A stretch of DNA of 11,315 bases from Eubacterium sp. (GTDB taxonomy: Bacteria > Bacillota_A > Clostridia > Peptostreptococcales > Anaerovoracaceae): assembly GCA_021769545.1 (NCBI GenBank), contig JAETSS010000018.1, positions 1 through 11,315 of the forward strand, read 5' to 3'. Made by a program: the position numbers and the translations under genes. The notes below the pieces were generated by a model. That model was not told where the DNA came from and made no database searches. It saw only the letters and a list, made by a program, of their open reading frames with translations. Position 1 is the stretch's first letter. Every line of letters begins with the position of its first letter. Positions 1-6,586 of this stretch are shown piece by piece.

Positions 1-1661
1 ATATTGTTCTGATAAAGCTCGTGTTTTACTATTGCTTCAGGCTCAAAGTCAAGACCCAGCAGCGAATCCTGCAAGGCTTTATATACCTCCTGAGTTCGCT
101 TATTGAGCTCTACGGCCTCATCTTTTTCTCCGGATTCTTCCACTGCCGCCATCTTTTCTTCAAGAGTTGCCGCTGCCGAATATCCGTCTTCGAGCAATCC
201 GTCAAATTCATCTGTATCTGCGAGACTTTCCTCGAAATCCTTCAATCTGTCGGTAAAGCTCATAGGTCTTACATCAAGGGCGTCGAGATCAAGAGTTATC
301 TTTCCGTATGTCCTTATGACATCCGTTAACCCCTCTTCATCCAGCGGCTGTGCATCCCAGCTGTCATAAGTGGAATGATATCCCATATCATCGTATTTGC
401 TGCCGTCACCGGAGCCTGCTACGATGGCAGGTACCCCCTGTCTTGCCCACTGGAAGTCTTCCGTGTAAACGCTTGTCTTTTCATATGACCAGTCGTATAC
501 CGTATCCTCCGCGATCTCTCCGATGCTGTTTTCCACGAAGCCCATAAGCTCAACTGCACTTCTCGTTCCTGCACAGGTTTCTCCTTCCACCGCATATCCC
601 CCGTCATTATTGACTATGGCAAAAGCGCCGTTTACCCATTCAGGATGATTGGTCATGATCTCTTCATAGGCTCCTGTCGACCAGTCGTATTCACTTCCCG
701 AAACGCCCCACTCTTCCGATCCGTGCATACATACGCGTATAGTCTTGTCAGGCTCATATCCGCTGTCGATGATGCCTTTAGCTATGGACATGGAAACTGC
801 CGCTCCCTGTGCATCGTCATATGCGGAATGGAAATATCCGTCCATATGGGCGAACAGGAATATCGTTTCGTCTGTTTTTCCCGGGATCTCTCCCCACAGG
901 TTATGAGATGTTCCGTCCTTCGTAACGGTGGAATCGGCATTCAGCGTTACCGTTATCGATTCTCCCCCGCTCTTCTTTATAGCCTTTTGCAGCGCCTTGC
1001 TGTCCTTTGCACTTATGGCCAGAGCCGGAGCATCAGCCGGACCGCATACATCCTGTACACCTATACGATCAGGGCCCTTTTCCGGATATACCGACATCGC
1101 CACGATGGCCTTTGCTCCCTTTACCTTTGCCTGATACGCAGGATAGTTGATCCACCAGTTTTCATTTTGATCTACATCGAGAAGCACCAGTTTATCCGTA
1201 ACATCTATTCCTTCATAATCTGCCGCGGCCCCTTCCCCTACATATACCAGCTCGCACTGCTCGTTATCCGCCTGCAGCGTGGTCTGATAGCTGCCAAGAT
1301 CTATTTTCTGTTCTTCTCCGGCATCATTGGTAAATGTAATATTTGCGCCTTTGAAGATCCAGTTGTCTACCGTGATCTCCTCTTCCGTCACATTTTTTAG
1401 ACCTATAGCTTTCATTTCACCCTTTAGGTAATCGACTACCTGCTTTTCAGCGGGCGATCCTGCAGATCTGTTGCCTGTTGCCGGATCATCTCCGAAGCTG
1501 CTGATGTTCTCGATCACTTCCTTCGCATATTCCGTATCGATTACTTCATCATATGCTGTAAAGCTTTCACTGTACTCCGGACCTCCGCATGATGTCAGTC
1601 CTACAGACATGCCCAACGTTAGAACGATAGCAAACGCTGCAGCCATAACTCTTTTATGCAT
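1..1661 (-). CDS. M28 family zinc aminopeptidase, lipoprotein (3' end off window)
   Basis: Secreted metallopeptidase anchored as a lipoprotein; M28 enzymes use two zinc ions to remove N-terminal residues from peptides. The frame is open for 553 residues and runs off the left edge, so the C terminus is missing. The start at 1661 follows AAAAAAGGAGG about six bases upstream. Residues 1-25 form a signal peptide with lipobox LTSC (C25). A PA-like insert lies around residues 130-225. The M28 ligand set is complete: H272 and D274 (HMD), D282-D283 (YDDAQG), E316-E317 (SEEW), D353 (NNDGG) and H429 (GYHSTYD), so the enzyme should be active. After about residue 445 the chain is acidic and helix-rich, an extension of unknown role. 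It is divergent from the GGDEF-like gene and has its own promoter. Family assignment is confident; the substrate is unknown, with nutritional peptide use or envelope protein turnover both possible. Confidence 0.93.
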   Translation of the reverse strand, partial: MHKRVMAAAFAIVLTLGMSVGLTSCGGPEYSESFTAYDEVIDTEYAKEVIENISSFGDDPATGNRSAGSPAEKQVVDYLKGEMKAIGLKNVTEEEITVDNWIFKGANITFTNDAGEEQKIDLGSYQTTLQADNEQCELVYVGEGAAADYEGIDVTDKLVLLDVDQNENWWINYPAYQAKVKGAKAIVAMSVYPEKGPDRIGVQDVCGPADAPALAISAKDSKALQKAIKKSGGESITVTLNADSTVTKDGTSHNLWGEIPGKTDETIFLFAHMDGYFHSAYDDAQGAAVSMSIAKGIIDSGYEPDKTIRVCMHGSEEWGVSGSEYDWSTGAYEEIMTNHPEWVNGAFAIVNNDGGYAVEGETCAGTRSAVELMGFVENSIGEIAEDTVYDWSYEKTSVYTEDFQWARQGVPAIVAGSGDGSKYDDMGYHSTYDSWDAQPLDEEGLTDVIRTYGKITLDLDALDVRPMSFTDRLKDFEESLADTDEFDGLLEDGYSAAATLEEKMAAVEESGEKDEAVELNKRTQEVYKALQDSLLGLDFEPEAIVKHELYQNN

Positions 1662-1714
1662 AGCTGACCTCCTTTTTTCAAAATCAAAATAGTAATATGG
1701 CATTTATTGTTTAT

Positions 1715-1743
1715 ATTATAAGGTCGGTTGCAGGAAGCATCAA
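1715..1743 (-). promoter_or_regulatory. Sigma-A-type promoter for the M28 peptidase gene
   Basis: Read on the minus strand there is a perfect -10 box TATAAT (1720-1715) and a -35 box TTGATG (1743-1738, four of six to TTGACA) separated by exactly 17 bp. Transcription would begin near 1708, giving a leader of about 45 nt that contains the AGGAGG ribosome binding site. This is the strongest promoter seen in the window. Confidence 0.75.
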
Positions 1744-1896
1744 GAAAATTTTGAAAAAATAAAAAATTGAGAATTCGTTTCCTGCCATACCCAACCGGCG
1801 CAGCATGCCCCCCTTCCAAACACCCTTCACGTTTTTCCACCCTATCTCCGAAAAACCTCCCATTAGAGTAAAAAAAAGGAATCCCAAAGAATTATT

Positions 1897-1926
1897 TTGA
1901 TGTTTTCTTTCCCCTATCTATATAAA
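1897..1926 (+). promoter_or_regulatory. Candidate promoter for the rightward operon
   Basis: TTGATG at 1897-1902 is followed after 18 bp by TATAAA at 1921-1926; TATATA at 1919 with a 16-bp spacer is an alternative register. A start near 1933 would leave a leader of about 100 nt before the GGDEF-like gene. The same -35 hexamer occurs in the divergent peptidase promoter. Spacing and -10 box are acceptable but not ideal, so this is a prediction only. Confidence 0.45.
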
Positions 1927-1984
1927 TTTCCCCTAAAATGTGTTATTCTGTCTTAAATATATCCAATACTAATTGTACCTGTCG

Positions 1985-2004
1985 ATTTCGCAAAATTTCG
2001 CAAA
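1985..2004 (+). repeat. Tandem 10-bp repeat (ATTTCGCAAA x2) in the leader
   Basis: Two exact, adjacent copies of ATTTCGCAAA lie 28 bp upstream of the start codon at 2033. They are followed by CGCAAAAGCG (1999-2008), which overlaps the second copy and can form a tiny CGC/GCG hairpin. A 10-bp period puts both copies on the same face of the helix, as for a tandem regulator site. Within mRNA they lie just upstream of the ribosome binding site. Function is unknown. Confidence 0.5.
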
Positions 2005-2019
2005 AGCGTTTTCTTATAT

Positions 2020-2027
2020 AGGGGAGG
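2020..2027 (+). promoter_or_regulatory. Ribosome binding site that fixes the GGDEF-like start
   Basis: AGGGGAGG lies five bases before ATG 2033. It decides against the longer in-frame TTG start at 1973, which has no such site and would add 20 residues unlike any domain. Confidence 0.8.
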
Positions 2028-2032
2028 TTCTG

Positions 2033-2734
2033 ATGAATCAGTTCAAATATTTTAAAATCGTTCAGATCACCATTTTGGCAGCGCTGTCTGTGCTGTGTGT
2101 ATTTATGCTGTTCCGACCGTCGGTAAAACAGTATATCTTTTCCGACACACCGGCTACGATACTTTTCTTTCTGATCTGGATAATGCTTATCGCCGGATTC
2201 GTTTTCATAATGATCGATCTGGCTCTTCTCAGCAAGATGAAGACAGGAGATCATGCTCTTTACGGTGCGGCATATTCCGATCATGTGTCCGGGATACCCA
2301 ACAGATTCAGCTGCGATACCATGATAGAAAAGTATTACGATATCCTGCTTCCGATGGATATCGGCTGCATGATGATAGAATTCACCAACCTTCCGGAAAT
2401 AAATGAAAACCACAGTCACGCTACGGGTAACCAGCTTCTCAAGGACTTCTCATCGATATTGTCCTCGGCAGCGCTTTCCCTGTGTTTTGTCGGCAGAAAC
2501 GGCGGAAATAAATTTCTGGCCATCTTCGAGGACTGCAGCAGAAGCGATATGGATACCTTTGAAAAGCGTATAGAAGAGCGCGTTGCAGAGCATAATAACA
2601 AAAATCTGGCAATTCCTATCAACTATCGCATAGGCTCGGCTTTTAACGGCGAAGAAAAGCTCAATGAAATCACGAAGCTGATAGCGCTTTCGGACAGACG
2701 GATCAGATCCGCAGACAAAAACACTAGTATATAA
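2033..2734 (+). CDS. Membrane protein with degenerate GGDEF domain (GGNKF)
   Basis: A 233-residue protein with two hydrophobic helices (about residues 9-27 and 43-65) and a cytoplasmic GGDEF-fold domain. The fold is shown by the SDHVSGIPNRF start (N90-R91), the FTNLPEINENHSHATGNQLL stretch and VGRNGGNKF. Active diguanylate cyclases carry GG(D/E)EF; here residues 157-161 read GGNKF, so the metal-binding acidic residue and the next glutamate are both replaced. The usual upstream RxxD inhibitory site is also absent. It therefore probably does not make c-di-GMP and more likely acts as a binding, dimerising or signalling domain; this is inference. No EAL, HD-GYP or sensor domain is attached. The start follows AGGGGAGG. 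It is the first rightward gene, 70 bp before the sigma factor gene, so co-transcription is plausible. Confidence 0.82.
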   Translation: MNQFKYFKIVQITILAALSVLCVFMLFRPSVKQYIFSDTPATILFFLIWIMLIAGFVFIMIDLALLSKMKTGDHALYGAAYSDHVSGIPNRFSCDTMIEKYYDILLPMDIGCMMIEFTNLPEINENHSHATGNQLLKDFSSILSSAALSLCFVGRNGGNKFLAIFEDCSRSDMDTFEKRIEERVAEHNNKNLAIPINYRIGSAFNGEEKLNEITKLIALSDRRIRSADKNTSI

Positions 2735-2758
2735 CAATGGCAGCAAGATGCCAAGATC

Positions 2759-2778
2759 ATCTGATAGATCCATCAGAT
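2759..2778. repeat. Perfect 7-bp inverted repeat between GGDEF-like and sigma genes
   Basis: ATCTGAT (2759-2765) and ATCAGAT (2772-2778) are perfect inverted copies separated by six bases. They lie in the 70-bp gap ahead of the sigma gene, ending seven bases before AGGAG at 2785. There is no T-run after it, so it is not an intrinsic terminator. A short RNA stem or an operator-like site are both possible. Confidence 0.35.
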
Positions 2779-2804
2779 CGACCCAGGAGAAAGGAACTTA
2801 TTTT

Positions 2805-3380
2805 ATGGCAGGTCTGGACTATGACTACATAGCCACGCTGGTGCGTAGGACAAAGCAGGGCGACAGCGACGCTTTCGCCGAGCTTTATACTGCCACTTAT
2901 CAGCAGCAATACCGCTTTATATACCGGTATTTCAATGATGTATACCAGGCGCAGGACATCCTGCAGGAGGTATACATCATCGTGCTGAAAAACATAAAAA
3001 CATTGAAAAATCCGCGTTTATTCGTATCATGGCTAAACCAGATCAATTTCCGCGTTTGCTTTGACATATCCAGAAAGATGAAAAAGCATGGAGAGGATCT
3101 GATGCCAAACGACGGTTTTTCCTCTGTCCTTTCCGAGGATATGGGACCTGAGGACACGGTCCTTAAAGGGCTCGAGCAGACAGAGCTGCAGTCAAGTATC
3201 CTGTCCCTTCCCCCGAGGGAGGCTCAGGCCATCATCATGAAATACTACAACAATATGACCATAGATGAGATCTCCGACGCTATGAATCTCAGCAAAAGTA
3301 CGGTAAAGCGTCAGCTTGCAAACGGCAGGAAGTCACTGAAAAAGCTCCTGTCATACAGCGGAAAGGAGGTCACCGGATGA
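2805..3380 (+). CDS. ECF-like sigma-70 family RNA polymerase sigma factor
   Basis: A 191-residue transcription initiation factor. Region 2 covers about residues 20-90: FAELYTATYQQQYRFIYRYF, then DVYQAQDILQEVY, the core-binding and -10-recognition segment. A linker follows. Region 4 (about 125-185) contains LPPREAQAIIMKYYNNMT and the helix-turn-helix IDEISDAMNLSKSTVKRQL that would read the -35 element. The two-domain layout and length fit the ECF group. ATG 2805 is chosen because AAAGGA lies nine bases upstream; the longer frame from ATG 2748 would add 19 polar residues with only a weak site. The stop overlaps the next start by four bases (ATGA), so the two proteins are probably translated together, a common layout for a sigma factor and its membrane regulator. 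Target promoters are unknown. Confidence 0.92.
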   Translation: MAGLDYDYIATLVRRTKQGDSDAFAELYTATYQQQYRFIYRYFNDVYQAQDILQEVYIIVLKNIKTLKNPRLFVSWLNQINFRVCFDISRKMKKHGEDLMPNDGFSSVLSEDMGPEDTVLKGLEQTELQSSILSLPPREAQAIIMKYYNNMTIDEISDAMNLSKSTVKRQLANGRKSLKKLLSYSGKEVTG

Positions 3381-4132
3381 GTTCGATAAACAGCAAAAAT
3401 ACCGACAATATAAAGACAAATAAACCAAATATGAATGCTCATCGCCCGGAAAACGATATCCCTAAGTTGGATACGAGAACTGCCGGGCAGCTTCTGGACA
3501 ACGTTTTTTCCGCATGCGATATGAAACCTAGTGCCATTCCTATCGAAGTACTGGAAAGCTGGGGCAATTACAAAAAACCTCCGTTCGAGCCGTTGAAAAA
3601 GTTTGCTTTTGTCATTACAATAATATTGATACTGTTGCCGCTGATGTTCTTCAAGCCTTCGGTGATCGTGGAACGCACGGATGTTGACTCGGCTACCAAT
3701 GCCGTATACGACATCGAAGTCAAGACCCTGCTGCCTGTTTCGTCTGTGAGCGCGTCACTGGACGGCAAGCCTGTGGCCCTTACGGCAAAGGACGGCGACA
3801 CATACACTGCGGAGCTGACCGAAAACGGCAATTTCGAGATAATCGCAGTATCGCTCAACGGTCAGACCACAACATGGAACCAGAAGGTCACCCATATAGA
3901 TTCGGAAAAGCCTGAATTCCAGGATTCCTATTCGGAAAACGGCTATGTATACATCCTTGTCAGGGATACATATTCCGGCATCGATTACGACAATATATCG
4001 GGAATGACGCCTGAAAAATACGATGAAAACACCGGGCTCATCACCTTCAAGGTGCCAAATAGCACAGTAACCATAACAATTCCGGACAAGGCGGGAAATG
4101 AGATATCCCTGCTTCTGTCACCGATAAACTGA
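3377..4132 (+). CDS. Single-pass membrane protein coupled to sigma factor; putative anti-sigma or sensor
   Basis: A 251-residue protein with an N-terminal cytoplasmic part of about 75 residues, one transmembrane helix (about 76-94, FAFVITIILILLPLMFF) and an outer part of about 157 residues. The outer part has two beta-rich Ig-like stretches: one around VSASLDGKPVALTAKDGDTY, the other ending in VRDTYSGIDYDNISG and TITIPDKAGNE, a pattern of bacterial Ig or cadherin-like repeats. The start overlaps the sigma stop (ATGA) and has AAAGGAGG six to seven bases upstream. Position and topology suggest that the cytoplasmic segment (TAGQLLDNVFSACDMKPSAIP, then VLESWGNYKKPPFEP) holds the sigma factor until an outside signal is sensed. 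No zinc-binding anti-sigma motif (HxxxCxxC) is present, so the anti-sigma role is inference from context. Confidence 0.72.
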   Translation: MSSINSKNTDNIKTNKPNMNAHRPENDIPKLDTRTAGQLLDNVFSACDMKPSAIPIEVLESWGNYKKPPFEPLKKFAFVITIILILLPLMFFKPSVIVERTDVDSATNAVYDIEVKTLLPVSSVSASLDGKPVALTAKDGDTYTAELTENGNFEIIAVSLNGQTTTWNQKVTHIDSEKPEFQDSYSENGYVYILVRDTYSGIDYDNISGMTPEKYDENTGLITFKVPNSTVTITIPDKAGNEISLLLSPIN

Positions 4133-4163
4133 CTAAAACTATGAAAGGAGCGTATTTTCGGAT

Positions 4164-5099
4164 ATGAGCTCACGGCTGCGATATGGTATATTTCTTATTA
4201 TCGCACTGACGTCATGTATCCTTTTCTGCAGCTGCGGCGGAGGCAAAACCGCTGCAGACAGCGCTGATCATTCGGGGAAACCCAGAGACAACACTCCTGT
4301 GGTTCTCTCTCCTGCGGCCAGCCATCAGCAGGAATACGGCAACAGCTATGCATCCATAGATGCATCCAATACTTCCGAAGGATATATCATGGCCTCCTAC
4401 AGTGCGGGCAGCGACAAAGTAAAAATACAGATAACCGATCCTACTCAGGCGGTATACACATATCTTCTTCCCAAGGGAGGAGAATACCAGACCTTTCCGC
4501 TTTCCGGCGGAAACGGAAGCTACAGCATCAAGATCCTGGAAAACGTAAGCGGCGACTCTTATGCTGTCGTACTGTCCCAGGATATCGACGTTTCCATAAA
4601 GGATGAGTTTACGCCCTTCCTTTATCCCAACCAATACGTGGATTTCGATGAAAACAGCGATGCCGTAGCCAAAGGCAGCGAGCTTGCAAAGGACACCTAT
4701 ACGGACCTCGAGGTAGTGGAGAAGGTCTACGTTTACGTTACGGAAAACATCAAGTACGATGATTCCAAGGCTGAAAATGTGGACTACGGATATCTTCCCG
4801 ATGTAGACGAGACACTGTCGTCGGGAAAAGGCATCTGCTTCGATTACGCAGCGCTGATGTGCTGTATGCTCAGATCTCAGGGTATCCCTACGAAGCTTGA
4901 GGTAGGATATTCCGGCACAGCGTTCCATGCATGGATAAGCACCTATGTGGACGATGTTGGCTGGGTGGACGGTATCGTCGAATTCAGCGGGGATTCATGG
5001 GAGCTCATGGATCCGACCTTTGCCGCAAACAACGATTCGGCCTCCGTCAGCGAATATATAGGAAACGGAGACAACTATACACTGAAAAATTCTTATTGA
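4164..5099 (+). CDS. Transglutaminase-like cysteine hydrolase, lipoprotein
   Basis: A 311-residue exported protein with a transglutaminase-like core. A signal peptide is followed by two possible lipidation cysteines: LTSC at C18 fits the lipobox best, while CSC at C24, followed by GGG, looks more like a mature lipoprotein start. Residues about 60-160 form a beta-rich domain of unknown type. The catalytic triad is visible: C225 (GKGICFDYAALMCCML), H255 (AFHAWI) and D283 (ELMDPTFA). Family members act as proteases, peptidases or cross-linkers, so the reaction cannot be named. ATG 4164 is the only sensible start; GGAG is 13 bases upstream, a rather long spacing that may mean modest translation. 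It lies 31 bp after the putative anti-sigma gene and 47 bp before the pilus platform gene, so it sits between the regulatory and pilus parts. Transglutaminase-fold assignment is firm; its role with the pilus is a guess. Confidence 0.88.
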   Translation: MSSRLRYGIFLIIALTSCILFCSCGGGKTAADSADHSGKPRDNTPVVLSPAASHQQEYGNSYASIDASNTSEGYIMASYSAGSDKVKIQITDPTQAVYTYLLPKGGEYQTFPLSGGNGSYSIKILENVSGDSYAVVLSQDIDVSIKDEFTPFLYPNQYVDFDENSDAVAKGSELAKDTYTDLEVVEKVYVYVTENIKYDDSKAENVDYGYLPDVDETLSSGKGICFDYAALMCCMLRSQGIPTKLEVGYSGTAFHAWISTYVDDVGWVDGIVEFSGDSWELMDPTFAANNDSASVSEYIGNGDNYTLKNSY

Positions 5100-5101
5100 T
5101 C

Positions 5102-5129
5102 TTGTTATATGGATCACAGACGATAACAA
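5102..5129. repeat. Perfect 7-bp inverted repeat before the platform gene
   Basis: TTGTTAT (5102-5108) and ATAACAA (5123-5129) are perfect inverted copies 14 bases apart. They fill the 47-bp gap between the transglutaminase-like and platform genes, just ahead of the AAAGGAG site at 5135. There is no T-run, so a terminator is unlikely. It may be an RNA processing stem or a regulator-binding site that separates expression of the two parts of the locus. Confidence 0.35.
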
Positions 5130-5134
5130 CCATG

Positions 5135-5141
5135 AAAGGAG
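5135..5141 (+). promoter_or_regulatory. Ribosome binding site that fixes the platform protein start
   Basis: AAAGGAG ends five bases before ATG 5147. The site itself lies within the first codons of another in-frame ATG at 5132, which therefore cannot be served by it. It also rules out the far longer open frame beginning at 4931 inside the transglutaminase-like gene. Confidence 0.75.
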
Positions 5142-5146
5142 TTCTT

Positions 5147-6211
5147 ATGGCTGATATGAATACAGAAAAGAAAAATCTGCCTCCTCTTTCTCTCTCGGAG
5201 ACCGCCGCATTCTGTTCGCAGATGGGCATGATACTGAGAGCCGGCATCTCGTCTTACGAGGGGATCGCCATCATGCTTGAGGATGCTAAGGATAAGGGTG
5301 AGAAAAAGCTGCTGACTGCTATAAACGATACGCTGACGCAGACAGGCAGCCTTTATGAGGCGCTGCTGCAGACCGGCGCATTCCCCGACTATATGGTCCG
5401 CATGACGCAGATCGGCGAACAGACCGGTAAACTGGATGACGTAATGATATCCATGTCTGATTACTATGAGAAAGAAGATTCTCTCGCGCGTTCCATCAAA
5501 AACGCGGTTACATATCCATGCATCATGATACTGATGATGATAGCGGTCATCCTGCTTCTGATGATGAAGGTGATGCCTATTTTCAGTCAGGTATTCGCAC
5601 AGCTGGGAACTGAAATGACAGGGATCTCCGGCGCGATACTGAATGTGGGACTTTTCTTAAACAGATACTGGATCGTGGCAGCAGTCATCATCGCAGTTCT
5701 TGTGCTGGCTGCGCTGTACTTTTTCAAAACGAAAAGCGGCAAAGCTAAATTCCTGCATTTTACCGCAAGATTCAGCGGACGCAGACGACTTGCGGATGAG
5801 ATTGCATCCTACAGATTTGCCAACGGAATGGCCCTCACTCTCAGCAGCGGGCTCACTCCCGAGGAGTGCCTCGAGCTTACATCAGGTCTTATAGAAAACG
5901 GAAACTTCCGTGAAAAACTGGAATCCTGCAAAGCAAAGGTGGCTCAGGGCGAGGATCTCTGTGAAAGCCTGCTGGCATGCGGGATATTTTCCGGTATCTA
6001 CACAAGAATGGCAGCTATCGCATCGCGAACGGGCGTCATGGACGAGATCATGAGCAAAATAGCGGACAATCAGGAGGAAGAGATCGATTCCAGGATATCC
6101 GGTATGCTTGCAGCTGTAGAGCCTACGCTGGTCATCATTTTATCCGTTATCGTAGGGCTGATACTTCTTTCGGTAATGCTGCCGCTGATCAACATCATGT
6201 CGGCGCTGTAA
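5147..6211 (+). CDS. Type II secretion / type IV pilus platform protein (GspF/PilC family)
   Basis: A 354-residue polytopic inner-membrane protein that anchors the assembly ATPase and passes pilin subunits into the growing filament. Two T2SF repeats are visible. The first starts near residue 18 (FCSQMGMILRAGISSYEGI, then MVRMTQIGEQTGKLDDVM); the second near residue 222 (FANGMALTLSSGLTPEECLEL, then YTRMAAIASRTGVMDEIM). Three transmembrane helices lie at about residues 126-145, 175-194 and 324-348, the last in VEPTLVIILSVIVGLILLSVMLPL, the usual C-terminal layout. At 354 residues it is a little short of typical members (about 400), the N-terminal cytoplasmic arm being brief. The downstream gene follows after 33 bp with a strong ribosome binding site. 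With the pilin-like genes and pilT it defines a pilus or pseudopilus cluster. Confidence 0.93.
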   Translation: MADMNTEKKNLPPLSLSETAAFCSQMGMILRAGISSYEGIAIMLEDAKDKGEKKLLTAINDTLTQTGSLYEALLQTGAFPDYMVRMTQIGEQTGKLDDVMISMSDYYEKEDSLARSIKNAVTYPCIMILMMIAVILLLMMKVMPIFSQVFAQLGTEMTGISGAILNVGLFLNRYWIVAAVIIAVLVLAALYFFKTKSGKAKFLHFTARFSGRRRLADEIASYRFANGMALTLSSGLTPEECLELTSGLIENGNFREKLESCKAKVAQGEDLCESLLACGIFSGIYTRMAAIASRTGVMDEIMSKIADNQEEEIDSRISGMLAAVEPTLVIILSVIVGLILLSVMLPLINIMSAL

Positions 6212-6231
6212 AAGCGCACGGGCGCATCAAT

Positions 6232-6238
6232 AAGGAGG
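6232..6238 (+). promoter_or_regulatory. Strong ribosome binding site serving a TTG start
   Basis: AAGGAGG lies six bases before TTG 6245. There is no in-frame ATG near it, and the encoded basic stretch followed by a membrane helix begins directly after, so the TTG is the credible start. Confidence 0.75.
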
Positions 6239-6244
6239 CTTGCT

Positions 6245-6586
6245 TTGAGTCATAGATTTGAAACGGGAAAAAGAAGCTCTTCAGTAAGGAATCTGATAAT
6301 TTCCATTGCTGTTTTTGTTATAATAGCAGGCTGCTTCTGGTATATCACAAACTCCGTGTCTGCGAAGACTTCATCAGAGGAAAAGCAGCTGCTTGAGTCG
6401 GCTATAAACAGAGGTATAACCCACTGCTATGCCATAGAGGGTGTTTACCCTGAGAGCCTTGATTATTTAAAGGACCATTACGGGCTGTACTACGATGAGG
6501 AGCGATTCTTCATCGACTATCAGCCTATCGGCGCAGATATCATGCCCGATTTTACCGTTATAGAAAAAGAAGGAGGAAACAGATGA
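6245..6586 (+). CDS. Small membrane-anchored pseudopilin-like protein (GspG position)
   Basis: A 113-residue protein starting at TTG, with a short basic N terminus, one transmembrane helix (about residues 17-34) and an outer domain of about 75 residues. The helix lacks the GFTLxE prepilin signature, so classical processing by prepilin peptidase is doubtful. The outer part contains ITHCYAIEGVYPESLDYLKD and then YGLYYDEERFFIDYQP, which recalls the YP-sL-L segment after the first helix of GspG-type pseudopilins. Two cysteines, one in the membrane and one outside (HCYAIEG), stand out. It directly follows the platform gene and overlaps the next gene by four bases (ATGA), so it is translated as part of a chain of four small membrane proteins. 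I do not recognise a named family; the pilin-like role is inferred from topology and place. Confidence 0.75.
   Translation: MSHRFETGKRSSSVRNLIISIAVFVIIAGCFWYITNSVSAKTSSEEKQLLESAINRGITHCYAIEGVYPESLDYLKDHYGLYYDEERFFIDYQPIGADIMPDFTVIEKEGGNR

Larger units (their letters stand above)
1662..2032. other. Divergent intergenic region, 371 bp
   Basis: AT-rich spacer between the leftward peptidase and the rightward GGDEF-like gene. It holds the peptidase promoter (1715-1743), a candidate rightward promoter (1897-1926), a tandem 10-bp repeat (1985-2004) and the ribosome binding site at 2020-2027. The stretch from about 1745 to 1895 has A- and C-rich runs and no convincing gene, hairpin or terminator. 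I see no riboswitch core, including no c-di-GMP (GEMM) type sequence. Confidence 0.7.

Noticed and set aside
645..1400. Open frame of 251 codons on the plus strand
   Set aside because: It lies opposite the M28 peptidase, which has a full catalytic set. The product is low-complexity, Cys- and Arg-rich and has no ribosome binding site.
1933..2032. c-di-GMP riboswitch in the leader of the GGDEF-like gene
   Set aside because: I looked for a GEMM-type core in the leader and found none; the leader is also short and AT-rich.
1943..2419. Open frame of 158 codons on the minus strand over the GGDEF-like start
   Set aside because: Antisense to a gene with clear domain motifs; His- and Tyr-rich product typical of shadow frames.
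4212..4928. Open frame of 238 codons on the minus strand
   Set aside because: Antisense shadow of the transglutaminase-like gene; no domain, no ribosome binding site.
4931..5146. Longer platform protein starting inside the transglutaminase-like gene
   Set aside because: The extra residues are the Arg-rich shadow of the upstream gene; the AAAGGAG site points to 5147.
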